Source of the DNA: Mesorhizobium sp.
GTDB lineage: Bacteria > Pseudomonadota > Alphaproteobacteria > Rhizobiales > Rhizobiaceae
Assembly: GCA_027492275.1 (NCBI GenBank)
Contig: JAPUFC010000097.1
Location: 32,720-96,719 of the forward strand
Length of the DNA stretch: 64,000 nucleotides
Reading direction: 5' to 3'
Shown: piece after piece, positions 34,343 to 46,252 of the stretch
Layout of the letters: each line of letters opens with the position of its first letter
Numbering within the stretch: the stretch's first letter is position 1
Notes under the pieces: generated by a model
What the model saw: the letters and a program-made list of their open reading frames with translations, nothing else
What the model was told of the DNA's origin: nothing
Database searches by the model: none
Position numbers and translations under genes: made by a program

Positions 34343-35494
34343 ATGGCCATAGCGCTGTCGCGGCGGGGCGAGGTGGAGCCCTTTCATGCCATGGATATCC
34401 TCGCCGAGGCCAATCGCCTCAAGGCGATGGGATATCCGGTGGTGTCGATGGCCGTCGGCCAGCCTTCCGATCCCGCGCCGCTGGCCGTGCGCGAGGCGGC
34501 GCGGCAGATGGTCGAGCTCGGCCGCGTCGGCTATACCGACGCCCTCGGCGTCGCCGCCTTGCGCCGCGCCATAGCGGACCACTATGGCGAGCACTACGGG
34601 CTCGACGTGCCGGCGTCGCGAATCGCGGTCACGACCGGCTCCTCGGCCGCCTTCAATCTCGCTTTCCTCGCCATGTTCGACCAGGGCGACCGCGTCGCCA
34701 TCGCCTCGCCCGGCTATCCCGCCTACCGCAACATCATGCGCAGCCTGGGCCTCGACGTGGTTGAGATCGAGCTGGCGGACGCGCCGTTCCTGACGGCGGA
34801 GCAACTCGCCCGCGCGCATGCCGAAAAGCCGGTCAAGGGCGTCCTCTTCGCCAGCCCCGCCAACCCCACCGGCGCGGTCGTGCCGGAGCACGACCTGAAG
34901 GAGCTGGTGCGGACGGCCGCCGATCTCGGCATCGCCGTCATCTCGGACGAGATCTATCACCGGCTTGCCTATGACGCGCCGGACATCTCGGCGCTCGCCT
35001 TCTCCGACGAGGTGACCGTCATCAACTCCTTCTCGAAATACTACTGCATGACCGGCTGGCGCATCGGCTGGATGGTGCTGCCTGAAGCCATGGTGCGCCC
35101 GGTGGAGCGCATCGCGCAGAGCCTCTATATTTCCGCGCCGGAAGTGTCGCAGATGGCGGCGGCGGAGGCGTTCCGGCCGTCCGGCGAGCTGGAGGCGGTC
35201 AGGCGCCGCTACGTCGACAACCGCGCGCTGCTGATGCGCCGCCTGCCGGAGCTCGGCCTGCCGCTGGCCGCGCCCATGGACGGCGCCTTCTACGCCTATT
35301 GCGACGTGACCCGGCACAGCAACGACAGCATGGACTTCGCCTGGAAGATGTTGCGCGAGGCGCATGTCGCCGCCACGCCGGGCCGCGATTTCGATCTGCG
35401 GCAGGGCCACCGGACGATGCGCTTCTCCTACGCCGGCAGCCATTCCGACATGGAGGTGGCGCTGGAGCGCATCGCGCGCTGGCTGGGGAGATAG
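34343..35494 (+). CDS. Class I/II pyridoxal-phosphate aminotransferase
   Basis: A 383-residue fold-type I aminotransferase. The PLP-binding Lys232 is in [16 protein letters not shown], with Asn174 in SPANPTG, Asp202 and Tyr205 in SDEIYH, and the substrate-carboxylate Arg in the C-terminal TMRFSYAGS. Substrate specificity is not readable; relatives are annotated as aspartate, aromatic or other amino-acid aminotransferases. Its stop codon is 2 bp before the start of the glutaminase gene, so the two are co-transcribed, perhaps linked through glutamate. Confidence 0.92.
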   Translation: MAIALSRRGEVEPFHAMDILAEANRLKAMGYPVVSMAVGQPSDPAPLAVREAARQMVELGRVGYTDALGVAALRRAIADHYGEHYGLDVPASRIAVTTGSSAAFNLAFLAMFDQGDRVAIASPGYPAYRNIMRSLGLDVVEIELADAPFLTAEQLARAHAEKPVKGVLFASPANPTGAVVPEHDLKELVRTAADLGIAVISDEIYHRLAYDAPDISALAFSDEVTVINSFSKYYCMTGWRIGWMVLPEAMVRPVERIAQSLYISAPEVSQMAAAEAFRPSGELEAVRRRYVDNRALLMRRLPELGLPLAAPMDGAFYAYCDVTRHSNDSMDFAWKMLREAHVAATPGRDFDLRQGHRTMRFSYAGSHSDMEVALERIARWLGR

Positions 35495-35496
35495 GC

Positions 35497-36429
35497 ATGC
35501 CCGATCTGGAACAGGCGCTCGGCGAGATCGCGGCCGAGATGGCCGAGGCCCCCGACCGCGGCAAGGTCGCGACCTACATCCCGCAGCTCGGCAAGGTCAA
35601 CGTGAAGAAATTCGGCATCGCCGTGGTGACCAATGACGGCCGCACGCTGACGGCGGGCGATGCCGACGACCCCTTTTCCATCCAGAGCATCTCCAAGGTG
35701 TTCACGCTGACGCTGGCGCTGGGCGAGAAGGGCGACGCGCTGTGGAAGCGGGTCGGGCGCGAGCCCTCCGGCAATCCGTTCAACTCCATCGTCCAGCTCG
35801 AGCACGAGCACGGCATTCCGCGCAACCCGTTCATCAATGCGGGCGCCATCGTGGTGTCGGACATCCTGCTGGCTGGCCACCGCCCGCGCGAGACCATCGG
35901 CGAGATCCTGCGCTTCATCCGCTTCCTCGCCGACGACGACGCCATCGTCATCGACGACGCCGTGGCGGCATCGGAGCAGGCGACGGGGTTCCGCAACTTC
36001 GCCCTCGCCAACTACATGAAATCCTTCGGCAACCTGACGCACGCGCCGGAACTGGCGCTGGGCGTCTACTTCCACCATTGCGCCATCGCCATTACCTGCC
36101 GGCAACTCGCCAATGCCGGCCGCTTCCTTGCCCATGGCGGCAGGCATCCCGCCACCGGCCACTCGGTCGTCTCGGCCGAGCGCGCGCGGCGCATCAGCGC
36201 GCTGATGCTGACCTGCGGACACTATGACGGGTCGGGCGACTTCGCCTTCCGCGTCGGCATTCCGGGCAAGAGCGGCGTCGGCGGCGGCATATTGGGCATC
36301 GTGCCCGGCATCGCCTCGCTCGCCGTCTGGTCGCCGGGCCTGAACGCCAACGGCAATTCGCAGCTCGGCTCCCTGGCGCTCGAAAAGCTCGCCCGCATCA
36401 TGGGCTGGTCGATCTTCTCGCCGCGCTGA
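35497..36429 (+). CDS. glsA: Glutaminase
   Basis: A 310-residue serine-dependent beta-lactamase-fold glutaminase that hydrolyses glutamine to glutamate and ammonia. The Ser64-x-x-Lys67 pair (SIQSISKVF) is intact, as are [23 protein letters not shown], the [11 protein letters not shown] segment and the C-terminal [12 protein letters not shown]. The ATG follows GGGGAG, which overlaps the end of the aminotransferase gene. It ends at a strong bidirectional terminator shared with rne. Confidence 0.97.
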   Translation: MPDLEQALGEIAAEMAEAPDRGKVATYIPQLGKVNVKKFGIAVVTNDGRTLTAGDADDPFSIQSISKVFTLTLALGEKGDALWKRVGREPSGNPFNSIVQLEHEHGIPRNPFINAGAIVVSDILLAGHRPRETIGEILRFIRFLADDDAIVIDDAVAASEQATGFRNFALANYMKSFGNLTHAPELALGVYFHHCAIAITCRQLANAGRFLAHGGRHPATGHSVVSAERARRISALMLTCGHYDGSGDFAFRVGIPGKSGVGGGILGIVPGIASLAVWSPGLNANGNSQLGSLALEKLARIMGWSIFSPR

Positions 36430-36451
36430 CCGCTTCTTCGTCCGCAATATG

Positions 36452-36490
36452 AAAAGACCCGCGCAAGGGATTCCTCGCGCGGGTCTTTTT
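36452..36490. terminator. Bidirectional terminator between glsA and rne
   Basis: A perfect 13-bp stem (AAAAGACCCGCGC at 36452-36464, complement at 36477-36489) with a 12-nt loop and flanking A and T runs (TTTTT at 36486-36490) works on both strands. It lies between the glutaminase stop (36429) and the convergent rne stop (36507). Confidence 0.92.
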
Positions 36491-36506
36491 GGTGTTCGTC
36501 AAAGGC

Positions 36507-39386
36507 TCAGAAGAAGCTGCGCTTCTGCCACCAGCCGACCTTCTTGGGCTTCTGCTCGCCTTCGGGCTCGGTGGTCGGGGCGGTGCTGGAAACCGCGGGT
36601 TCGGCCGGCGCGGGCGACGCGCTCGCCCGCCGCCGCGAGGGTCGGGCAGCGGCGGCCGGCTCGGCTTGCGCCGGCGCCACGACGATCTCCTCCCGCGTTT
36701 CCTCTGCCGGCGCGGTTTCCACGGCGGCCTCGGCGGTCGGCTGAACGGGCTCCTCCGCGATCGCCGCCTCCTCGGCCTTCTTAGCCTTGGTCGTGCGGCG
36801 CGCGCGCTTGGGCTTCGCCGGTGGTTCGGCCGCGACGGCTTCCGGCGTCGCGACGGGCTCCGGGGCAGGGGCGGCGTCGACTTCCGCGACCGGAGCTGTC
36901 TCGGATTCGACGGCGGGCGCCTCCTCGGTCGTCACGGCCTCCTGCGATCCGGCGGCTTCGGCCTGCGCCGAAGCGTCGTCCTCGGTCCGGTTCTTCTTGC
37001 CGCCGCGCTTGCCGCGACGCCGCTTCTTGCCGGCGTCCTCGGCCGGCTCGGCTGCGGCGTCCTCCGCGATCGCCTCGGCGAGGCCGGGCTCCGGCTCGCT
37101 TGCGGCCGGCTCGGCGGTCGCGTCCTCGGCGACGGCGTCGCCCTCCGCGGCGTCGGCGGCGTGCTCGGCCGGCTGCCCCTCGGGGTGATCGCCGCGGTCG
37201 CGTCCGCCGCGGCGGCGGCGACGGCGCCGCTTGCGGCGGTCGCCGCCTTCGCCATTGGTGGCCTCCTGGGCGGCGGATTCGGCCTGGCTTTCGGCCTTGT
37301 CCTCGCCGTCCGTCTCCTCCTCGGCGACGATCTCCTCGTCCTCGTCCTCGTCTTCCTCGGGCATGACGGCCGGAACGATCGTCGAGGGCTCCACGAAGCC
37401 TTCCGGCCGCTCGATCACCGTGCCGCGGGTGATGACGTAGTGCTGCGTGCCGACCGAATCGTCGGCCTCGATGGTGACGGTGAGCTGGAAGCGGCGCTCC
37501 AGTTCCGACAGCGTCGCGCGCTTGTGGTTGAGCACGTAGAGCGCGGTCGAGACAGGCGTGCGCACCGTGATGTGGTGCTTGGAATCCTTGAGCAGGAATT
37601 CCTCGATGGCGCGCACCACCGCCAGCGCGATGGACGAATCGGAGCGCACATGGCCCGTGCCGCCGCAATGCGGGCAGGGCTTCATGGTCGATTCCAGCAC
37701 GCTGGCGCGGATGCGCTGGCGGCTCATCTCCAGAAGGCCGAAATGCGAGATGCGGCCGACCTGGATGCGCGCCCGGTCGTTCTTCAGGCAATCCTTGAGC
37801 TTCTTCTCGACCGCGCGGTTGTTGCGGTTCTCCTCCATGTCGATGAAGTCGATGACGATCAGTCCGGCGAGGTCGCGCAGGCGAAGCTGGCGGGCGACCT
37901 CCTCGGCGGCTTCCAGATTGGTGTGGAGCGCCGTCTCCTCGATCGAGTGCTCGCGCGTCGAGCGGCCGGAGTTGACGTCGATCGAGACCAGCGCCTCGGT
38001 CTGGTTGATGATCAGGTAGCCGCCGGATTTCAGCGTCACCTGCGGCTGCAGCATCCTGTCGAGCTGCGCCTCGATGCCGGAGCGCACGAAGATCGGCGTC
38101 GTCTCGCGATAGGGCTGCACCATCTTGGCATGGCTGGGCATCAGCATGCGCATGAAGTCTTTCGCCTCGCGATACCCCTCTTCGCCGGCAACGAGAATCT
38201 CGTCGATCTCCTTGTTGTAGAGGTCGCGCACCGAGCGCTTGATCAGCGAGCCTTCCTCGTAGACCAGCGCCGGTGCCGTCGATTGCAGCGTCAGGTTGCG
38301 GACATTGTCCCACATCCGCATCAGATATTCGTAGTCGCGCTTGATCTCGGCCTTGGTGCGGCTTTCGCCGGCCGTGCGCAGGATCACGCCCATGCCCTGC
38401 GGCACCTCCAGGTCGGCCATGACCTCCTTCAGGCGCTTGCGGTCCTGAACGTTGGTGATCTTGCGCGAAATGCCGCCGCCGCGCGCCGTGTTGGGCATCA
38501 GCACCGAATAGCGGCCGGCGAGCGACAGGTAGGTGGTCAGCGCCGCGCCCTTGTTGCCGCGCTCTTCCTTGACGACCTGCACCAGCAGGATCTGCCGGCG
38601 CTTGATCACCTCCTGGATCTTGTAGTGGCGGCGAACCGGCCTGCGCCGGGTCTGGGCCTCCTCCAGCGCGTCTTCCGCGCCGACGGATTCCACATCGTGC
38701 TCCTCGGAGCCGGAGGCGACGTCTTCGACGGTGCCGCGATCCTCCGAAGATTCCGGAGCCGGCTCGGACACCACGTCGGCGTCCACCGCGGCCGCCTTGG
38801 CTTCGCCGCCGCTCCGCGCCGCTGGCGTTTCGTCGCTTTCAGCAGTGCCGCCCGCATCATCGACGGGGCCATTGTCCATGTGGTCGCTGCTCTCGACCGC
38901 CGGCGCCATCTCGTCGGACGAAGCCTCGAGCCCGCTTTCCTCGGGCGTAGGCTCGACGCCCTGCATGTTGGTCTCGGCCACGGATACGTCCGAATCGCGG
39001 CCGCGGTCGCGGCCCCTGCGGCGGCGGCGGCCGTTGCCGGCGCGCGCGCGCTCACGCTCCGGCTTCGCCTCCTCGGCGTCGTCGTCCTCCTCCGACGCTT
39101 CCTCGGCCTCGGCGCGCAGCAGCGCCTGCCGGTCGGCGACCGGAATCTGGTAATAGTCGGGATGAATCTCGCTGAAGGCGAGGAAGCCGTGGCGGTTGCC
39201 GCCATATTCGACGAATGCAGCCTGGAGCGAGGGTTCGACCCGCGTCACCCGCGCCAGATAGATGTTTCCTTTGAGCTGCTTCTTGTCCTGCGATTCGAAA
39301 TCGAATTCTTCTATGCGGTTACCGCGAACGACGACGACCCGCGTCTCCTCCCGGTGGGAGGCATCTATAAGCATCTTGTTGGGCAT
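36507..39386 (-). CDS. rne: Ribonuclease E
   Basis: A 959-residue endoribonuclease that starts mRNA decay and processes stable RNAs and scaffolds the degradosome. The S1 RNA-binding domain begins KGNIYLARVTRVEPSLQAAFVEYGG and is split by an acidic insertion of about 165 residues with a basic RRRRRGRDRGRD patch, a typical alphaproteobacterial feature. The catalytic core contains SIDVNSGRST and VIDFIDM (DNase I-like acidic residues) and the Zn-link CPHCGG. The C-terminal 300 residues are a disordered Ala/Glu/Arg-rich scaffold ending in GWWQKRSFF; in Caulobacter a GWW peptide at this position binds PNPase. The ATG at 39386 follows GGGAGGAAACG; upstream codons in frame are non-conserved. Confidence 0.96.
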   Translation of the reverse strand: MPNKMLIDASHREETRVVVVRGNRIEEFDFESQDKKQLKGNIYLARVTRVEPSLQAAFVEYGGNRHGFLAFSEIHPDYYQIPVADRQALLRAEAEEASEEDDDAEEAKPERERARAGNGRRRRRGRDRGRDSDVSVAETNMQGVEPTPEESGLEASSDEMAPAVESSDHMDNGPVDDAGGTAESDETPAARSGGEAKAAAVDADVVSEPAPESSEDRGTVEDVASGSEEHDVESVGAEDALEEAQTRRRPVRRHYKIQEVIKRRQILLVQVVKEERGNKGAALTTYLSLAGRYSVLMPNTARGGGISRKITNVQDRKRLKEVMADLEVPQGMGVILRTAGESRTKAEIKRDYEYLMRMWDNVRNLTLQSTAPALVYEEGSLIKRSVRDLYNKEIDEILVAGEEGYREAKDFMRMLMPSHAKMVQPYRETTPIFVRSGIEAQLDRMLQPQVTLKSGGYLIINQTEALVSIDVNSGRSTREHSIEETALHTNLEAAEEVARQLRLRDLAGLIVIDFIDMEENRNNRAVEKKLKDCLKNDRARIQVGRISHFGLLEMSRQRIRASVLESTMKPCPHCGGTGHVRSDSSIALAVVRAIEEFLLKDSKHHITVRTPVSTALYVLNHKRATLSELERRFQLTVTIEADDSVGTQHYVITRGTVIERPEGFVEPSTIVPAVMPEEDEDEDEEIVAEEETDGEDKAESQAESAAQEATNGEGGDRRKRRRRRRRGGRDRGDHPEGQPAEHAADAAEGDAVAEDATAEPAASEPEPGLAEAIAEDAAAEPAEDAGKKRRRGKRGGKKNRTEDDASAQAEAAGSQEAVTTEEAPAVESETAPVAEVDAAPAPEPVATPEAVAAEPPAKPKRARRTTKAKKAEEAAIAEEPVQPTAEAAVETAPAEETREEIVVAPAQAEPAAAARPSRRRASASPAPAEPAVSSTAPTTEPEGEQKPKKVGWWQKRSFF

Positions 39387-40010
39387 TATTTCGTTTCCTC
39401 CCGGCAGCCGCGAGCAGGCGCGCGCCGGGACTTGTCCCCGCGTGCGTCTCTGACGGAATTGTCGTGCCGGATAAATGAACATCCGCCCGGCCGAGGCCCG
39501 AAGCGCGAAGGGTGCCGCCCGCTGCCTGTCCGGCGCGGTGTCGTGCGGAACGTCCCATCCTTGCTGTCTGAACCATCGCCTTCCCGGCGGTATGATTGAA
39601 CAAAGCCCGGAAACCCGGACCAGCTAAGCGCTCTTGGCAGAGCCGGCGCGGACGATGAATCCGGCCGTTTTCCTGTCGGCCCGGTTCCGCGCCACCGGAA
39701 CCGCCGCCGAAATCCTACGCGGATCGACCGCCGCCTTTTGATCGCCTGTGGCGATTGACCTGTGGATGATTGGCCGCTGGCTCATCTTGGGAAAGCGGTG
39801 CAGTCAGGCCCGGGCATTGCGATGATCCGATGTCGCTTTTATGATTTGCCGGCCGTTTAGGCAACCCCGTTTCGGGAGGCATGGACGGCCCGGAGAAACC
39901 GCGCGGTGCCTGCGAAAGGCTTGATTAACCTTCTCTGGATACCAGTCGTTAACGCTCGGCGCGTGACAGGGCCGCCATCGATGACGACGCGTTCGGTTTG
40001 AGGGACATCC
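39387..40010. other. Long intergenic region between rne and amiC
   Basis: This 624-bp gap separates two divergent genes and must hold both promoters and the rne leader. The one clear structure is an inverted repeat with 8-bp arms CGGTTCCG/CGGAACCG (39682-39689 and 39696-39703). RNase E autoregulates through its long 5' leader in E. coli, so a long leader here would be natural, but no homologous structure is recognised. TTAA-rich elements near 39925-39955 lie close to the probable amiC promoter. No open frame here looks like a gene. Confidence 0.4.
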
Positions 40011-41237
40011 ATGAGGTCAGCAGCAGGCGGGCTGGAGGCGGGTTTTTTCGGAAGGGCGCTGCTCGCCGCGATCGTCCTGGTTCTCGGCTCCGCCTTCCAT
40101 CTCGCCTCTCCGGCCTTCGCCGACGCGCTCAGGGCCAGTGACTACCGCATGGCCGGCGACGCGGTGAAGATGCGCGTCGTGCTGGATTTCGACCGCGAGC
40201 CCGACGTGCGCTGGCTGCTTCTGCGCTCGCCGCACCGGCTGGTGATCGACCTGCCGAAGACCGCCTTCCTGCTGGAGCAGAAGGCGCTGGAGCCGGCTGG
40301 TCTGGTCAGCCACGTCGGCTACGGCGCGCTGGGCGAGGACGCCGCCCGAATCGTGCTGACCGGCAACGGCCCCTTCGCGGTCGACAGTTTCGAGGTGCTC
40401 GCCAACGAGGAGGGCGGCGGCTACCGTCTGGCCATCGACATTTCGGCCGCCTCGGAGGCGGCTTTCGAGGCCGCTCTGGCGGTGCAGGCCGAGACCACCG
40501 GCGCCACGGTCGCCGCCAAGACCGACCGCCTCAACCCGCCGCCGAAACCGTTCGTCGTCGTCATCGACCCCGGCCATGGCGGCGCGGATGGCGGCGCGGA
40601 GGGCGCGACCGGCACGGCGGAGAAGGAGATCACCCTGTCCTTCGCCATGCAGTTGCGCGACAAGCTGGCCGCCACCGGCCGATACGACGTGCACATGACG
40701 CGCGACAAGGACGAGTTCCTGCGCCTCGACGACCGTGTCCGCATCGCCCGCCAGCATGCCGCCGACCTGTTCATCTCCATCCATGCCGACACCATCCGGG
40801 TGAAGAGCCTGCGCGGCGCCACCGTCTACACGGTCTCCGACAAGGCCTCCGACGCCGAGGCGCAGGCCCTGGCCGAGCGCGAGAACCTGTCCGACCAGCT
40901 CGTCGGCTTCCCGCCGGTCCAGGAGAATCCCGAGGTGGCCGACATCCTGTTCGACCTGATCCGCCGCGAGACGCACGGCTTTTCCATCCGCTTCGCCAAG
41001 TCGCTGGTGGAGGAATTGTCGACGTCGATCGGCGTCATCAACAATCCGCACCGCTTCGCCGGTTTTCGCGTGCTGCGCGCGCCCGATGTGCCCTCCGTGC
41101 TGGTCGAGCTCGGCTACCTTTCCAACGCGGAGGACGAGGAGCGGCTGAAAAGCGTCGAATGGCGCGGCAAGGCGGCCGACAGCATCGCCAGGGCGGTCGA
41201 GCAGTTCGCCGGCAGCCGCAGGGCCGCCGGGGGATGA
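40011..41237 (+). CDS. amiC: N-acetylmuramoyl-L-alanine amidase
   Basis: A 408-residue periplasmic amidase that cuts peptide stems from peptidoglycan during cell separation. A signal peptide (to about residue 38, SPAFA) is followed by an AMIN domain (about 40-140, targeting to septal envelope) and an Amidase_3 domain (about 180-400). The zinc ligands are His in VIDPGHGGADGG, Glu in EKEITLSF and His in FISIHADT, with the catalytic Glu in VLVELGYLSN. The ATG follows GAGGGACATCC. It precedes the PBP1A gene by 198 bp, a functional pairing common in alphaproteobacteria. Confidence 0.95.
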   Translation: MRSAAGGLEAGFFGRALLAAIVLVLGSAFHLASPAFADALRASDYRMAGDAVKMRVVLDFDREPDVRWLLLRSPHRLVIDLPKTAFLLEQKALEPAGLVSHVGYGALGEDAARIVLTGNGPFAVDSFEVLANEEGGGYRLAIDISAASEAAFEAALAVQAETTGATVAAKTDRLNPPPKPFVVVIDPGHGGADGGAEGATGTAEKEITLSFAMQLRDKLAATGRYDVHMTRDKDEFLRLDDRVRIARQHAADLFISIHADTIRVKSLRGATVYTVSDKASDAEAQALAERENLSDQLVGFPPVQENPEVADILFDLIRRETHGFSIRFAKSLVEELSTSIGVINNPHRFAGFRVLRAPDVPSVLVELGYLSNAEDEERLKSVEWRGKAADSIARAVEQFAGSRRAAGG

Positions 41238-41435
41238 CGGCGAGGGGGCGCGGTAAGGCGTTGCGTTCCCACAACACAAGGTGGAATTATTCGGGCGTGA
41301 TTCCGGCTCGGCCGCGTCGCTGCCGCATTTTGCCCACAAGCGCGCGGCAACGGTTTCGGGTCGGGTGAGCCGGCGGCCCTTGCCGCATGCGGCAGGCATG
41401 GCAAAGAGCCGGAATACACCGACGGTGGAGCGCGC

Positions 41436-43874
<2,439 letters not shown>

Positions 43875-43959
43875 TCTGGATTTCTGGACCGGGACCGCGG
43901 CTTGCGCTTTGCCGCCGCCGCCCCTATGGTCCGCGCCCATTCGAAGAGACGGAACTGCG

Positions 43960-45091
43960 ATGCGAGCCGAGACGGAAAAGCTGGTCGACGAGATCAAGCA
44001 GGGCATAACCCTGCTGAGGAGGCATCTTTGACTGGGATCAGGCCCTAAAACGTCTCGATTACCTGAACAACCGCGCCGAGGACCAGGCGCTGTGGAACGA
44101 CCCGCAGGAAGCGCAGAAGCTGATGCGCGAGCGCCAGACGCTCGACGACGGCATCCGTGGCGTGCGCGAGCTCACGCAGGCGCTTGACGACAATATCGGG
44201 CTGATCGAGCTCGGCGAGGAAGAGGGCGACCAGAGTGTGGTCGCCGACGCCGAGGCGGCGATCCGCTCCATGTCGGGCGAGGTCAAGGCGCGGCAGGTGG
44301 AGACGATGCTGTCCGGCGAGGCCGACGGCAACGACACCTATCTCGAAATCCACGCCGGCGCGGGCGGCACCGAGAGCCAGGACTGGGCGAACATGCTCCT
44401 GCGCATGTACACGCGCTGGGCCGAACGCCGGAAATTCAAGGTCGAAGTGCTGGAAATGCACGACGGCGAGGAGGCGGGCATCAAGTCCGCGACGATTCTC
44501 ATCAAGGGGCAGAACGCCTATGGCTGGCTGAAGACCGAATCGGGCGTGCACCGGCTGGTGCGCATCTCGCCCTTCGATTCCAACGCCCGCCGGCATACCT
44601 CCTTCTCCAGCGTCTGGGTCTATCCGGTCGTGGACGATTCGATCGAGATCCAGGTCAGCGAGTCGGACGTGCGCATCGACACCTACCGCTCCTCCGGCGC
44701 GGGCGGCCAGCACGTCAACACGACCGATTCGGCCGTGCGCATCACGCACATCGCCACCGGCATCGCCGTGGCCTGCCAGATGGGCCGCTCGCAGCATCAG
44801 AACCGCGCCAAGGCGTGGGAGATGCTGCGCGCAAGGCTCTACGAGGAAGAGCTGAAGAAGCGCGAGGCCGCCGCCAACGCCACCGAGGCGACCAAGACCG
44901 ACATCGGCTGGGGCCACCAGATCCGCTCCTACGTGCTGCAGCCCTACCAGCTCGTGAAAGACCTGCGCACGGGCATGGAAAGCACCAGCCCGTCAGACGT
45001 GCTCGACGGCGACCTCGACGAATTCATGGAGGCCTCGCTGGCGCAGCGCATCGAGGGCGGCTCCGGCCAGCCGGTCGCCGATCTCGACTGA
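43960..45091 (+). CDS. prfB: Peptide chain release factor 2 (programmed +1 frameshift)
   Basis: A 376-residue release factor that reads UGA and UAA. Frame 0 begins at the ATG at 43960 and reads 23 sense codons to an in-frame TGA at 44029-44031. Full-length protein needs a +1 shift at CTT TGA C, so the coding sequence is 43960-44028 joined to 44030-45091. Domain 2/3 motifs are present, including the peptidyl-tRNA hydrolysis GGQ loop in [20 protein letters not shown]. The fused N-terminus ([15 protein letters not shown], then [20 protein letters not shown]) is normal RF2 sequence. The first 23 codons are easily missed by simple gene finders. It lies 85 bp after mrcA. Confidence 0.96.
44017..44032 (+). 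other. prfB recoding (+1 frameshift) signal
   Basis: AGGAGG (44017-44022), a 3-nt spacer CAT, then CTT TGA C (44026-44032). This matches the classical RF2 element (internal Shine-Dalgarno three bases before CUU UGA C), by which low RF2 stalls the ribosome on UGA and lets it slip to +1. It makes prfB autoregulated at translation. Confidence 0.95.
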
Positions 45092-45212
45092 TCGCCGGAC
45101 CCTACGCCCGGCGACGGGAGGCGATGCCTCATGCGGTCTTGCCCTTGTCACGCCTCTTTGCCACAAGGGCCGGGAATTTCGGCACTATCTTCATTGCGAC
45201 GAGGAAAATTGA

Positions 45213-46196
45213 ATGTCTAAGGATATTGTGGCTGGGCTCGATCGCGTGCTCACGATGGAGCTCGTGCGGGTGACGGAGCGCGCGGCGGTGGCGGCGGCGC
45301 GGCTGCGCGGGCGCGGCGACGAGAAGGCCGCCGACCAGGTCGCCGTCGACGCCATGCGCGCCGAGCTCAACCGCCTGCCGATCCGCGGCACGGTCGTGAT
45401 CGGTGAGGGCGAGCGCGACGAGGCCCCGATGCTCTACATCGGCGAAGAGGTCGGCACCGGCGAGGGCCCCGAGGTCGACATAGCGCTCGATCCGCTGGAA
45501 GGCACCACGATCTGCGCCAAGAACCTGCCCAACGTGCTGGCCGTCATCGCCATCGCCGAGAAGGGCAGCCTGCTCTTCGCCCCCGACGTCTACATGGACA
45601 AGATCGCCATCGGCCCGAACTATCCCGAAGGGCTGATCGACATCGACGCCTCGCCGGCCGAGAACATCAAGCGCGTCGCCAACGCCAAGCGCGTGCCGAT
45701 CTCGGAAGTGACCGCCTGCATCCTCGACCGCCCGCGCCACGCCAGGCTGATCGAGGCGGTGCGCGCCACGGGCGCGGCGATCCGCCTGATCGGCGACGGC
45801 GACGTGGCCGGCGTCATCCACACCACCGACCCGGACGAGACCGGCATCGACATCTATCTCGGCACCGGCGGCGCGCCGGAGGGCGTGCTGGCGGCGGCGG
45901 CGTTGCGCTGCACCGGCGGCCAGATGCAGGGCCGGCTGATCCTCGACACGCCCGAGAAGGTCGAGCGGGCGCGCAAGATGGGAGTCACCGATCCGAAGCG
46001 CATCTACAACGTGCTCGACATGGCCAAGGGCGACGTGCTCTTCGCCGCGACGGGCGTGACCGACGGCAACATGCTGGCCGGCGTGAAGTTCGGCCGCAAC
46101 TCGATCACCACCGACACCATCGTGCTGCGTTCCTCCTCGCGCACCGTGCGCGAGATCAAGGCCCGCCACCAGGACCTCGACAAGTTCCCGGCCTGA
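45213..46196 (+). CDS. glpX: Fructose-1,6-bisphosphatase class II
   Basis: A 327-residue GlpX-type enzyme of gluconeogenesis, related to the inositol monophosphatase fold. Metal- and substrate-binding segments are VVIGEGERDEAPMLYIGEEVG, the DIALDPLEGTTICAKN motif, VYMDKIAIGPNYPEG and TGVTDGNML. The ATG follows GACGAGGAAAATTGA. It is followed by recJ on the same strand after 56 bp; the pair often neighbours each other in rhizobia. Confidence 0.96.
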   Translation: MSKDIVAGLDRVLTMELVRVTERAAVAAARLRGRGDEKAADQVAVDAMRAELNRLPIRGTVVIGEGERDEAPMLYIGEEVGTGEGPEVDIALDPLEGTTICAKNLPNVLAVIAIAEKGSLLFAPDVYMDKIAIGPNYPEGLIDIDASPAENIKRVANAKRVPISEVTACILDRPRHARLIEAVRATGAAIRLIGDGDVAGVIHTTDPDETGIDIYLGTGGAPEGVLAAAALRCTGGQMQGRLILDTPEKVERARKMGVTDPKRIYNVLDMAKGDVLFAATGVTDGNMLAGVKFGRNSITTDTIVLRSSSRTVREIKARHQDLDKFPA

Positions 46197-46252
46197 GATG
46201 GTCCTGACGGAACGGCCATTGTGTTGACCCGCCCGTCCGCTATGAGGAGCGA

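Noticed and set aside
36489-39599. A 1036-codon forward frame antisense to rne
   Set aside because: Its sequence is the reverse reading of the Ala/Glu-rich RNase E tail and has no recognisable domain; rne is unmistakable on the other strand.
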